This document shows, in pieces, positions 6,847 through 13,969 of a stretch of DNA of 14,509 nt. Numbering within the stretch: position 1 is the first letter of the stretch; each line of letters starts with the position of its first letter. The notes under the pieces were generated by a model that had not been told where the DNA came from, did no database searches, and saw only the letters and a list, made by a program, of their open reading frames with translations. Source of the DNA: Planctomycetota bacterium (GTDB lineage: Bacteria; Planctomycetota; UBA1135); NCBI GenBank assembly GCA_022447335.1, contig JAKVCF010000049.1, forward strand, positions 1 to 14,509, read 5' to 3'. Both the position numbers and the translations under genes were made by a program.

Positions 6847-9800
6847 CTACTGACGCCAGTAGTGAGCCAGGACGCGGACGCCCGGCACACGAATCGGGTC
6901 CACAAAGGTCGACCCCGACTCAAGGTTGATAACATCCACAAAACCGTTGGCGTTCGCAACAAACAAGAATCGTGGGTTACTCACCGCCAGCGAGCCGCCG
7001 AGGCGGTGCATGGACTTCGAGGAGTGCAGAATCTGCGCTCCACCGGTGTACTGGGAACGAAGAGCTATCTGATCACCCTGGTTGTCCAGGTCGTCAATCG
7101 CAAGGTCCACAATTGATCCTGAGCTGATCAAGCCCGAGCTCCATGTGCGGTTGATCGTAAACTCCTTCGAACGGAAGTTTGGATCCGGCACAAAGGCATT
7201 CACCGACAGGGAGCGAGGTCCGGTGGGCGAAGACTTGAGGAACACTTCGGAGACCGCGCCGGTCGTGCCAAGGCGGTAGCCCACGTAAACACCATGAGTC
7301 GGACTATTCGGATTAGGCTGAAGCGCTGCGGCCGCAGGGAATCCTGACTGACCCTCCACTTGCACCTGCCCGATGAAATCATCGTAGCCAATGCCTTGAG
7401 GACCATCTGGCCCCGACTCAAAGACTGACATGCGTCCATCTTGCGAGCAGACATAAGCGTAGTAGAGACCGGTCTGAAAACCTTTCGCAATATCGCGGTT
7501 GCTCACCGAAACCAAACGCGGCTGAGACACACCCGGGATAATCTTGCGGACTTTGAAGTCAGCCGTTGACACGAAGGCGACTGAGTTAGTCAGCTCGCAG
7601 ACAACCAAGATGTCTTCATCATCCGGCTGCCAGGCAATCTTCCCTGGGCCACGACCGCGGCGATTGTCGACTTCGTCGATCAGCGGCACCTGCTTGATGA
7701 CCGTGTGAAAGCTCTGCGAGTACGGGTTGGTGTCGATCAGAGTAATGGTCGAGGTACCTCGGTTGGACACCGCAAGGGTGTTCATATCCGGGGCCATCGC
7801 TAGGTCGACTGGATCGGAAACCGGTATCGAATCCAGCACTGTCATGCGGTTACTGTTCAGGACGATGACACGCTCGCCGAGGGTGTCGACCACGTAGAGG
7901 AAGTGGCCTACCTGCTGCCGCAGGGTGAAAGTGGGGCAGAACTGAGCCGACGGGGCCGGACCGTAGAAGTTCACACCCGTGTAAGTAGTTGAGCGCGTCA
8001 GCAAGCCTGAGGGGCCCTTGCCGCCGATCACGCCGAACGGGTCACCCGTGACCAGCAAGTTGGTGGCAAAGTTGCCGTCGCGGTTTTGGTCACCAAAAGT
8101 AGGCTCTTCGCCTTGCACAATAGGCGAGAAGCAGGACGGGGAAAGCAACAGGCGCGGCGGGTTCGGATGCGGCGCGTACTGGATCGCGTTACCAACGATG
8201 CGCTGACCGCTCGCGGGGTGCAACTGGAGAGCTGCATTCGCGCAGTTATTCAAACCACCCGAGAGGCAGTCGTAGTTGTTATAGATGAGGTCCAGCGGGT
8301 GGCCCAGCATCATGTCGCCAACGGTCCCGAGACCAGTGCCATCGATAAGCTGGGTGCTCAGTGAAGTGGTTTGCGCCAGAGTGAAGGGGCCACGCGAGCC
8401 ACCAGCGACCGTCGTAAAGTCACGACTGATCGGCGGAAAGAGGTCCGCCACGCCCAAATTGGGGTTCCACGGGAAATAGCTAACATCGCCTTCGATCGGA
8501 TCACCATTCGAGTCGTAGGCGCGATCAAAAAGCGGATCCAGATCATTGAAGGTCGGATCACCCGTGCCCTGGCCAAAGCCATCCAGGTCGATCACGCGCA
8601 TGCCCGAAGTGGTGCCACCACCGTTCGAAGCAACATAGATCGCACCCGGCGCAACCGGAACATTGACCAGACCCGGACAGCCAGCACCCACCGTAAAGTT
8701 GATCTCTGTGGTATCGGGTGTCAGCGCATCTTCGTTTCCAAAGAGATCTACTGGCGCATTATGGAAGAAACGCACGGTGGCCGCCGAAGTGGCCCCGAGT
8801 GGATCCTTACCCGGAAAGTTCACAGTCGGAGTAACCGTGAAACTCGTGAAGTCAAATGGCGAGACCGGCAGAACCGTATACGGGACCTGAATGGTCGACC
8901 CCGGGGGATCCGAGCCAGGCGGAACCGGTGGCAGGAACTCTACGACGAACTCGTTAGACAGGCCTGGCGGAACCAGGCCCGGAAGTGGGCCCATCGAGTG
9001 CGGCTGCACTGATTCGTCGAATGACCAAGTAATCGTGGTGTCGCAGGCAACATCGACCGAAAGGTCATTCGGGGTGGTAACCGGCGCACCGCCTGGTGAC
9101 TCGCGCAGCACCTGAGGCTCAGTCGAGTCGGTGTCGACGATCGAGGTGGCAACACCGGTATCGGTTACGTAGCGACCGAGGGTATCCCGCACCGAAGCCC
9201 CGATGACGATGCGGATCACTTTGCCCAGCGGCAGCGATTCGTAGGTCGAGAGATCATCGTCATTGTCGACCACGAAAACCAGTGTACGTGGGTTGATGAA
9301 AGATCCAGCACCCTGGAAGGCGCCGTTCGGAACCACCGGACTGTCATCTGTACCCGGATAGCCGATAGCTTCGTCAATCAGAGCTTCGACACGGTCTGAT
9401 GCGCCGTCCATTGGCGCGACCCACTGCGTGGGCTCGGCCGAACTACCGGAATAGCTAGCGCCATTGACGAATGCTCGACCTTGCAGCGTTTCGGTCTCGC
9501 CGGTGACTTGGTCGACGGCAACGAAAGTAATCGCACCAGTTAGACCGTTGTTGACCGAAGCACCTGCACCCGAGGCAAGCACGGTGTCGACATTGATCGA
9601 ACGAGTGAACTCAACTGCAATAAAGTGATTGGCAAGGTTACCCGCCACGTTCAGCGGCTCGAGCTGTCCAGTCGTTTCGTTCGTGCGCACACGCCAAGTA
9701 GACGGAGGCAGAACCGGGTTCAGGTCGGAGGGATTCGCAGCGATCAGATCTTCGATCGAGCGAATCTCGACTGGTTGCTGCGAGGGCTGCCCATTCGGCT

Positions 9801-9978
9801 GCGACTCGAAAATGACATGTGGCAGCAAACGACCGAAACCGTTGCCGACCGTCAAGATCGCCATGTCATTGGAGCGTGCGAACAGGTCCTTTGACCTGAA
9901 GTTTCCGCTGGGGCCGCAAGCCGCAGCGCCGAGGGCGACGCCAAGCAGACCGAGAGTAGTGAAGCTCTTCACGTTCAT
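6847..9978 (-). CDS. Very large lipoprotein with Ig-like and beta-propeller regions
   Basis: Function is unknown. The 1043-residue protein begins with a signal peptide (MNVKSFTTLGLLGVALGAAAC) whose Cys21 sits in a lipobox-like GAAAC, so it is probably a secreted lipoprotein. Regions: an N-terminal segment with Ig-like strands (about 120-290, including FIAVEFTRSINVDTVLASG); a second Ig-like domain (about 300-465, STEPQVLRESPGG onward, the pattern of SbsA-type Ig domains); a Gly/Asn/Pro-rich middle; and YVTN-like propeller blades (about 690-840, FLYVVDTLGERVIVLNSN and LAVSNRGTSTITLIDTN), with another blade at the C-terminus (FLFVANANGFVDVINLESGS). DQNRDGN near 628 resembles a calcium-binding loop, and scattered Cys could form disulfides. 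The ATG at 9978 is preceded by AGGA and followed by the signal peptide. The 79 open codons upstream look non-coding. It stands alone, with its own terminator, and diverges from ruvB. The mix suggests surface or periplasmic binding, not catalysis. Confidence 0.9.
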   Translation of the reverse strand: MNVKSFTTLGLLGVALGAAACGPSGNFRSKDLFARSNDMAILTVGNGFGRLLPHVIFESQPNGQPSQQPVEIRSIEDLIAANPSDLNPVLPPSTWRVRTNETTGQLEPLNVAGNLANHFIAVEFTRSINVDTVLASGAGASVNNGLTGAITFVAVDQVTGETETLQGRAFVNGASYSGSSAEPTQWVAPMDGASDRVEALIDEAIGYPGTDDSPVVPNGAFQGAGSFINPRTLVFVVDNDDDLSTYESLPLGKVIRIVIGASVRDTLGRYVTDTGVATSIVDTDSTEPQVLRESPGGAPVTTPNDLSVDVACDTTITWSFDESVQPHSMGPLPGLVPPGLSNEFVVEFLPPVPPGSDPPGSTIQVPYTVLPVSPFDFTSFTVTPTVNFPGKDPLGATSAATVRFFHNAPVDLFGNEDALTPDTTEINFTVGAGCPGLVNVPVAPGAIYVASNGGGTTSGMRVIDLDGFGQGTGDPTFNDLDPLFDRAYDSNGDPIEGDVSYFPWNPNLGVADLFPPISRDFTTVAGGSRGPFTLAQTTSLSTQLIDGTGLGTVGDMMLGHPLDLIYNNYDCLSGGLNNCANAALQLHPASGQRIVGNAIQYAPHPNPPRLLLSPSCFSPIVQGEEPTFGDQNRDGNFATNLLVTGDPFGVIGGKGPSGLLTRSTTYTGVNFYGPAPSAQFCPTFTLRQQVGHFLYVVDTLGERVIVLNSNRMTVLDSIPVSDPVDLAMAPDMNTLAVSNRGTSTITLIDTNPYSQSFHTVIKQVPLIDEVDNRRGRGPGKIAWQPDDEDILVVCELTNSVAFVSTADFKVRKIIPGVSQPRLVSVSNRDIAKGFQTGLYYAYVCSQDGRMSVFESGPDGPQGIGYDDFIGQVQVEGQSGFPAAAALQPNPNSPTHGVYVGYRLGTTGAVSEVFLKSSPTGPRSLSVNAFVPDPNFRSKEFTINRTWSSGLISSGSIVDLAIDDLDNQGDQIALRSQYTGGAQILHSSKSMHRLGGSLAVSNPRFLFVANANGFVDVINLESGSTFVDPIRVPGVRVLAHYWRQ

Positions 9979-10206
9979 GCGTTTCCTGGGGGAGGAACGT
10001 TGGTCCCTCAAAAGAGATGAGGGGCAACAATCATGCCATCCCGGCTGCGCCCCGACTACCCCGGAATCTGGGGCATTCGGCACAGAGGGCGTGCGAGATC
10101 GCACGAGAACTCTGCGGTCCGGGTCACCCATCCTAGTGGCCCAGGCTCTGGAGGCAACGATCGATTCCGGTCGCCAGCATGGAATCCGGCGCCGGTGCCG
10201 GGCAGA
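9979..10206. promoter_or_regulatory. Divergent intergenic region, lipoprotein and ruvB
   Basis: These 228 bases separate two genes transcribed apart, so both promoters are expected here. I find no convincing -35/-10 pair for either. For the lipoprotein an AGGA lies just before its ATG. A small inverted repeat CCCTCA / TGAGGG with a 7-base spacer (10005-10023) falls in its probable 5' leader. Both flanking frames stay open into this region (lipoprotein frame to 10215, ruvB frame back to 10033). The extra residues are Arg/Pro/Ser-rich and unlike either family, so I treat them as non-coding. Confidence 0.45.
10005..10023. repeat. Small inverted repeat in the lipoprotein leader
   Basis: A 6-bp perfect stem (CCCTCA and TGAGGG) surrounds a 7-base purine-rich spacer, 27 bases before the lipoprotein start. 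It could be an operator or a short leader hairpin, or chance. There is no T run, so it is not a terminator. Confidence 0.3.
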
Positions 10207-11208
10207 ATGACACAAATGGAAGGGCCATCCCCATTCGCCCCTGCCGTCAGCGTACGGGGCGAGGAAGAATATGAGCGCGATCTGCGCCCCCGGAATCTCG
10301 ATGAGTTCCTGGGCCAGGATCGCCTACTCGAGCCCTTACGTCTGATGATCCGGGCGGCGCATGAGCGTAGGGAGTGTTTGGAACATTTGCTTTTTTCCGG
10401 CCTACCCGGCTTGGGCAAAACCAGCTTGGCCTTCGCGCTGGCTCAAGAGTTAGGCGCCCCGCTAAAGGTCACTTCCGGCCCTGCCCTAGAACGGGCCAAA
10501 GACTTAGTAGGAATCCTCTCTCAACTAGAGCCAGGCTCTATTCTCTTCATCGACGAGATTCACCGGCTGCCTCGGATCGTCGAAGAGTACCTCTACGGAG
10601 CCATGGAGCGTTTTCAAATCGAATTCACTCTGGACCAGGGAGTCCACGCCCGGCTGCTCAAACTAGACATCCAACCTTTCACACTGCTCGGTGCCACAAC
10701 ACGTGAAGCCTTGCTGACCTCAGCTTTCCGCTCGCGCTTTGGGCACGCCTTCCGCTTCGAGCCGTACTCCCCCGCCGCCTTGCAGCAAGTGCTGCAGCGC
10801 TCGGCTGGGCTCCTAGGGCTCAGCATCGAGAACGATGCTTTGGCCTCCCTGGCCGCGCACGCGCGTGGAGTCCCGCGCATCGCCAACCGTCTGCTACGTC
10901 GCGCACGCGATGTCGCGCAATTGGAAAACGAACTGCACGTTGATGCCATGGTCGTCCAGCGCACCTACGGCCTGCTTGGTATTGATGCCAACGGACTCGA
11001 ACGAGCTGACCGCCGTCTACTTGAGTGTCTTCAGGCTTCCGAGGGTAAACCGGTGGGCTTGAAGAGCCTGGCCGTCGCCACTGGCGAAGCAGAAGACACC
11101 ATCGAAGATGTGCTCGAGCCCTGGCTGATTCGGCAGGGTTATCTCACGCGCACCCCACAAGGGCGCGTCATCCTCGAGGCCGGCCGCGCCGTGATCTATG
11201 GCGCATGA
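10207..11208 (+). CDS. ruvB: Holliday junction branch migration ATPase RuvB
   Basis: RuvB is the hexameric AAA+ motor that, with RuvA, drives branch migration at Holliday junctions. The 333-residue protein is standard length. It shows LRPRNLDEFLGQ (26-37), Walker A GLPGLGKTS (65-73; most RuvB have GPPGLGKTT), Walker B LFIDEIHRL (113-121), VEEYLYGAME (125-134), sensor 1 LLGATTREALLTSAFRSRFG (160-179, with the arginine-finger region at the end), sensor 2 GVPRIANRLLRR (221-232), and the winged-helix signature TIEDVLEPWLIRQGYLTRTP (298-317). The ATG at 10207 gives the expected N-terminus. A second ATG three codons later is equally possible. No ruvA or ruvC is adjacent in this window, so they must be elsewhere. 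Its TGA overlaps the next start as ATGA, so it is coupled to the SpoIID-like gene. Confidence 0.98.
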   Translation: MTQMEGPSPFAPAVSVRGEEEYERDLRPRNLDEFLGQDRLLEPLRLMIRAAHERRECLEHLLFSGLPGLGKTSLAFALAQELGAPLKVTSGPALERAKDLVGILSQLEPGSILFIDEIHRLPRIVEEYLYGAMERFQIEFTLDQGVHARLLKLDIQPFTLLGATTREALLTSAFRSRFGHAFRFEPYSPAALQQVLQRSAGLLGLSIENDALASLAAHARGVPRIANRLLRRARDVAQLENELHVDAMVVQRTYGLLGIDANGLERADRRLLECLQASEGKPVGLKSLAVATGEAEDTIEDVLEPWLIRQGYLTRTPQGRVILEAGRAVIYGA

Positions 11209-12413
11209 AACGCGAAACCGCGACTGATTCCCCCTGGGCCCTTCTCGCCTCGCTAATCGCAGGCTTAGCCCTGGTGGCATTCCTGTCACGTGGTGATGGA
11301 CTCGATGCCGCAACGAAGGAGCGTCCGCGCAATCCGCTGATCGAGGTGCATCTGCGCGACCTCCCAATGCGCGAACCCATTGCACTCGACGCTGAAGGAA
11401 TCTGGGAATTACGCGATGCCGATGGCACCTTCTTGGCGCGCGACACCGGCATGCGCGGCTGGTTGGAACTGCGACCGGAAGCACTCTCTGTGGCAGGCTG
11501 GTCCACACAAAGCAATCACGTCGTTCTTCAGGCTTTCGGCGACGCCGCACTTGCGATCGACACCTATCGCTATCGTGGCCGCCTACACATGCGCAAGAAA
11601 CGCAAGGAAGGAAAAAGTTACCTGCAACTCTCACTCGAACTCCCCCTCGAAGATTATGTCCTGGGAGTGCTTATTGGTGAAATGTCGACCCAAACTCATG
11701 GAGTTGATGCCGCACACCAAGCCCAAGCAATCGCCGCTCGCACCTACGTGATTTATCAGCTGAGACGTGGGCGCACGATGATCCGATCTACGACAGCTGA
11801 CCAACGATTTCTGTCGACTGACTTTGAAACAAAAGCCGCTCGGCGCGCAGTGCTCGACACCACCGGACTTATCCTGAAGGAAGGTGAACGCCTGGCACCC
11901 ACCTTCTTTCATGCAGATTGTGGTGGACACACCAGCGACGGTGCCGCCCACGAATTCAGCAAATCTTCGGTACTGCGCGGCGTCCCTGATATCGGTCCAG
12001 CTGCGCACGGCTCTCGCAGCTCACAGTGGGCGCATACCGTCCCCGCCGAAAAGCTGGACCGCATCGCACGTAGACATGACCTCGGTGAACACGCAACCGA
12101 GTTCAGAATTGTCACGCGCGATGAAGCTGGACGCATGCTTCGTGCCAACTTCTCGGGAGAAAAGGCAACGCGCTCCTTCCCAGGCGATCGTATGCGCGCA
12201 GAGTTGGGGCTCCCTTCCGGCATGATCACGATGTTCGGCGTACAACGCGACGGCAGCCTGCGGGTCGAAGGATTCGGCGCCGGACACGGCATCGGTCTTT
12301 GCCAACTCGGCGCACTTGAGCTCGCGCGATCCGGTCACGATGTAAGCGAAATCCTGGCGCACTATTACCCTGGAGCCCGGATTGCGGTGCTGACCGACCC
12401 GATTCAGCCCTAG
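11205..12413 (+). CDS. SpoIID/LytB-domain protein, membrane-anchored peptidoglycan enzyme
   Basis: SpoIID-domain proteins are lytic transglycosylases or amidase activators acting on peptidoglycan stripped of stem peptides. The 402-residue protein has one N-terminal hydrophobic segment (about 12-28, ALLASLIAGLALVAFLS) that should anchor it with the rest outside the cytoplasm. The domain begins at LPLEDYVLGVLIGEM (146-160), where Glu159 matches the catalytic Glu of sporulation SpoIID. It continues with QAQAIAARTYV (172-182), FFHADCGGHTS (234-244, whose His236, Cys239 and His242 could form a zinc site), and GAGHGIGLCQLGALELA (358-374), ending ILAHYYPGA. Residues 45-130 are a poorly conserved beta-rich stretch. 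Sporulation genes are not otherwise visible, so a general cell-wall role, not sporulation, is inferred. It overlaps ruvB by four bases and lies 14 bases before tgt. Confidence 0.92.
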   Translation: MKRETATDSPWALLASLIAGLALVAFLSRGDGLDAATKERPRNPLIEVHLRDLPMREPIALDAEGIWELRDADGTFLARDTGMRGWLELRPEALSVAGWSTQSNHVVLQAFGDAALAIDTYRYRGRLHMRKKRKEGKSYLQLSLELPLEDYVLGVLIGEMSTQTHGVDAAHQAQAIAARTYVIYQLRRGRTMIRSTTADQRFLSTDFETKAARRAVLDTTGLILKEGERLAPTFFHADCGGHTSDGAAHEFSKSSVLRGVPDIGPAAHGSRSSQWAHTVPAEKLDRIARRHDLGEHATEFRIVTRDEAGRMLRANFSGEKATRSFPGDRMRAELGLPSGMITMFGVQRDGSLRVEGFGAGHGIGLCQLGALELARSGHDVSEILAHYYPGARIAVLTDPIQP

Positions 12414-12427
12414 CTCCCCTCCCCATC

Positions 12428-13567
12428 TTGAGCTTCCGCTTCGACCTGCACCAAGGGACCGCCACCGGTCCACGTTTGGGTACGCTGCACACTCCGCATG
12501 GTGCGATGGAAACGCCCGCTTTCATGCCGGTCGCCACGCGCGGCATGATGCGCGGAGTCCTGCCAGCTCAGTTGGAAGAGCTTGGTTCGCGCATGGTACT
12601 AGCGAATGCCTTCCACCTCTTCGCACGCCCCGGCACTGAGCTGGTGCAAAAGCTAGGTGGAGTACATGGCATGCTGGCCTGGGATGGGCCAATCTTGACC
12701 GACTCCGGTGGCTTCCAAGTATTCAGCCTCGGCGCCCTTGGCAAGGTGCACGCTAACGGGGTGAAAGTCGAGCATCCAGTGTACGGCGGTTACGTTGACT
12801 GGACTCCGCAACTTGCCTTCGAAACACAAGTCGGCCTCGCGCCAGACGTTGCGATGGTGCTCGACGTTTGCCCCGATGCACCGCTCGATCAGAAAAAATG
12901 CGCCGCCGCAGTCGAACGCACAGTGACTTGGGCGCGTGTCCAGCGCGACCTTCATGATTTGCGCGGCGGCGCCGACTCTGGTCAAGCGCAGTTCGGAATT
13001 GTGCAAGGCGGAGTTTTCGCAGACCTACGTGAGCATTGCGCGCGCAGCCTCATTGATCTTGAATTTGATGGCTACGCGATTGGCGGCGTCAGCGTCGGCG
13101 ACGGACACGAAGCCATGATGCATGGCGTCGAACACTCAGCGCATGTCCTGCCGCAGGACCGCGTCCGCTATCTCATGGGCGTGGGTACACCAGCCGAACT
13201 TATCGAAAGCGTTGCCCGCGGCATCGACATCTTCGACTGTGTGTACCCGACACGCGCCGGCCGCTTTGCTACCGCGCTCACCGACGAAGGCCGCATGCAC
13301 ATGCTTAATGCGCGCTTCAAGGACGATACGCGCGTACTCGACCCCGGCTGCACCTGTCCCTGCTGCACCAGTGGCGTGCCGCGCGGCGCGCTGCGTGCAG
13401 GATTCAAGGCCAAGGAGCTACTACCCCCCATCCTGCTGAGCCTGCACAACCTCTACTACCTGCATAATCTCATGCACCGCATGCGCAAGGCAATCGCCTC
13501 CGGAACCTTCGGCGAGTTGCGTCAGCAAATCCTCCGCGCGTATCTGCCGACGAAAATCACGAACTAG
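12428..13567 (+). CDS. tgt: tRNA-guanine transglycosylase (queuine/preQ1)
   Basis: Tgt swaps guanine-34 for preQ1 in tRNAs with GUN anticodons, a step toward queuosine. The 379-residue protein matches the bacterial enzyme (about 375). Key features: METPAFMPV (27-35), DSGGFQVFSL (92-101, general acid/base Asp92), base-recognition LDVC (145-148), IVQGGVF (191-197), GGVSVGDG (219-226, usually GGLAVGE), YLMGVGTPAEL (248-258), nucleophile Asp270 in DIFDCVYPTR, and the zinc site CTCPCC (Cys308, Cys310, Cys313) with His340. Two places differ from most bacterial enzymes: YPTRAGRFATALT instead of PTR-NARNG-like, and VPRGALRAGF after the zinc cysteines instead of the usual YSRAYLHHL-like sequence. The start is a TTG; no ATG or GTG fits upstream, and there is no clear Shine-Dalgarno, so translation may depend on the preceding gene. 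queA is not adjacent. Confidence 0.96.
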   Translation: MSFRFDLHQGTATGPRLGTLHTPHGAMETPAFMPVATRGMMRGVLPAQLEELGSRMVLANAFHLFARPGTELVQKLGGVHGMLAWDGPILTDSGGFQVFSLGALGKVHANGVKVEHPVYGGYVDWTPQLAFETQVGLAPDVAMVLDVCPDAPLDQKKCAAAVERTVTWARVQRDLHDLRGGADSGQAQFGIVQGGVFADLREHCARSLIDLEFDGYAIGGVSVGDGHEAMMHGVEHSAHVLPQDRVRYLMGVGTPAELIESVARGIDIFDCVYPTRAGRFATALTDEGRMHMLNARFKDDTRVLDPGCTCPCCTSGVPRGALRAGFKAKELLPPILLSLHNLYYLHNLMHRMRKAIASGTFGELRQQILRAYLPTKITN

Positions 13568-13947
13568 TCGGAGCTCGCTTCGACCCCGACCTTTGACTGG
13601 AAAGTCATCGCCAAACCGCCCGGCGCGAGTAGCGAGTAAATGCGCTCGCCATGCGCCAGCATCGGACCTTGCGGATTAAGGCCTTGCGCGCGAGCGTGCT
13701 CGGCAACGGCATCAGCATCATCAACTTCTACCTGCAACATGATGCCGGGCGGCATTCCTTCGCCTTCGGGCCAAACTTCGATCCAGCTCTTACCAGCTGG
13801 GAACATGCCGCCTTGCAGCGAATCAGGATCACCCGCCTTGAGCGGCTTGGATACGCAAGGGAAGCCAAGTCCGAGCCCAAGAGTCTCAACTAACTGATCA
13901 GCCTCGGGAGTGATGGCGCAAAAACGGATGCCGAGCACTTCGAACAT
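13564..13947 (-). CDS. Glyoxalase/VOC-superfamily small protein
   Basis: This 127-residue protein has the length and pattern of a single VOC (vicinal oxygen chelate) unit: two beta-alpha-beta-beta-beta modules. The second half is clearest, with IMLQVEVDDADAVAEHARAQG (about 69-89) as the strand-helix and an ending APGGLAMTF (108-116) typical of these folds. WIEVWPEG (55-62) could supply a metal-binding Glu. No catalytic identity (glyoxalase I, bleomycin resistance, dioxygenase) can be assigned. The ATG at 13947 sits 22 bases after the cstA stop on the same strand, so the two may be co-transcribed. I see no strong Shine-Dalgarno. Its TAG stop overlaps the convergent tgt TAG within a single CTAG. 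Confidence 0.75.
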   Translation of the reverse strand: MFEVLGIRFCAITPEADQLVETLGLGLGFPCVSKPLKAGDPDSLQGGMFPAGKSWIEVWPEGEGMPPGIMLQVEVDDADAVAEHARAQGLNPQGPMLAHGERIYSLLAPGGLAMTFQSKVGVEASSD

Positions 13948-13969
13948 GCAGGCATTCTAAATGCGCGCC

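Noticed and set aside
8371..9012. Long plus-strand open frame (213 codons) inside the lipoprotein gene
   Set aside because: Arg/Ile/Thr-rich composition without domain character; it is a frame shadow of a well-supported gene.
10033..10206. 58-codon N-terminal extension of ruvB
   Set aside because: The extra residues match nothing in RuvB, whose normal N-terminus begins near the ATG at 10207.
9979..10215. 79-codon N-terminal extension of the lipoprotein
   Set aside because: It would put a long Arg-rich stretch before an evident signal peptide; the ATG at 9978 also has AGGA upstream.
11017..11634. Minus-strand open frame of 205 codons opposite ruvB and the SpoIID-like gene
   Set aside because: Arg/Cys-rich shadow sequence; both plus-strand genes have family motifs across the region.
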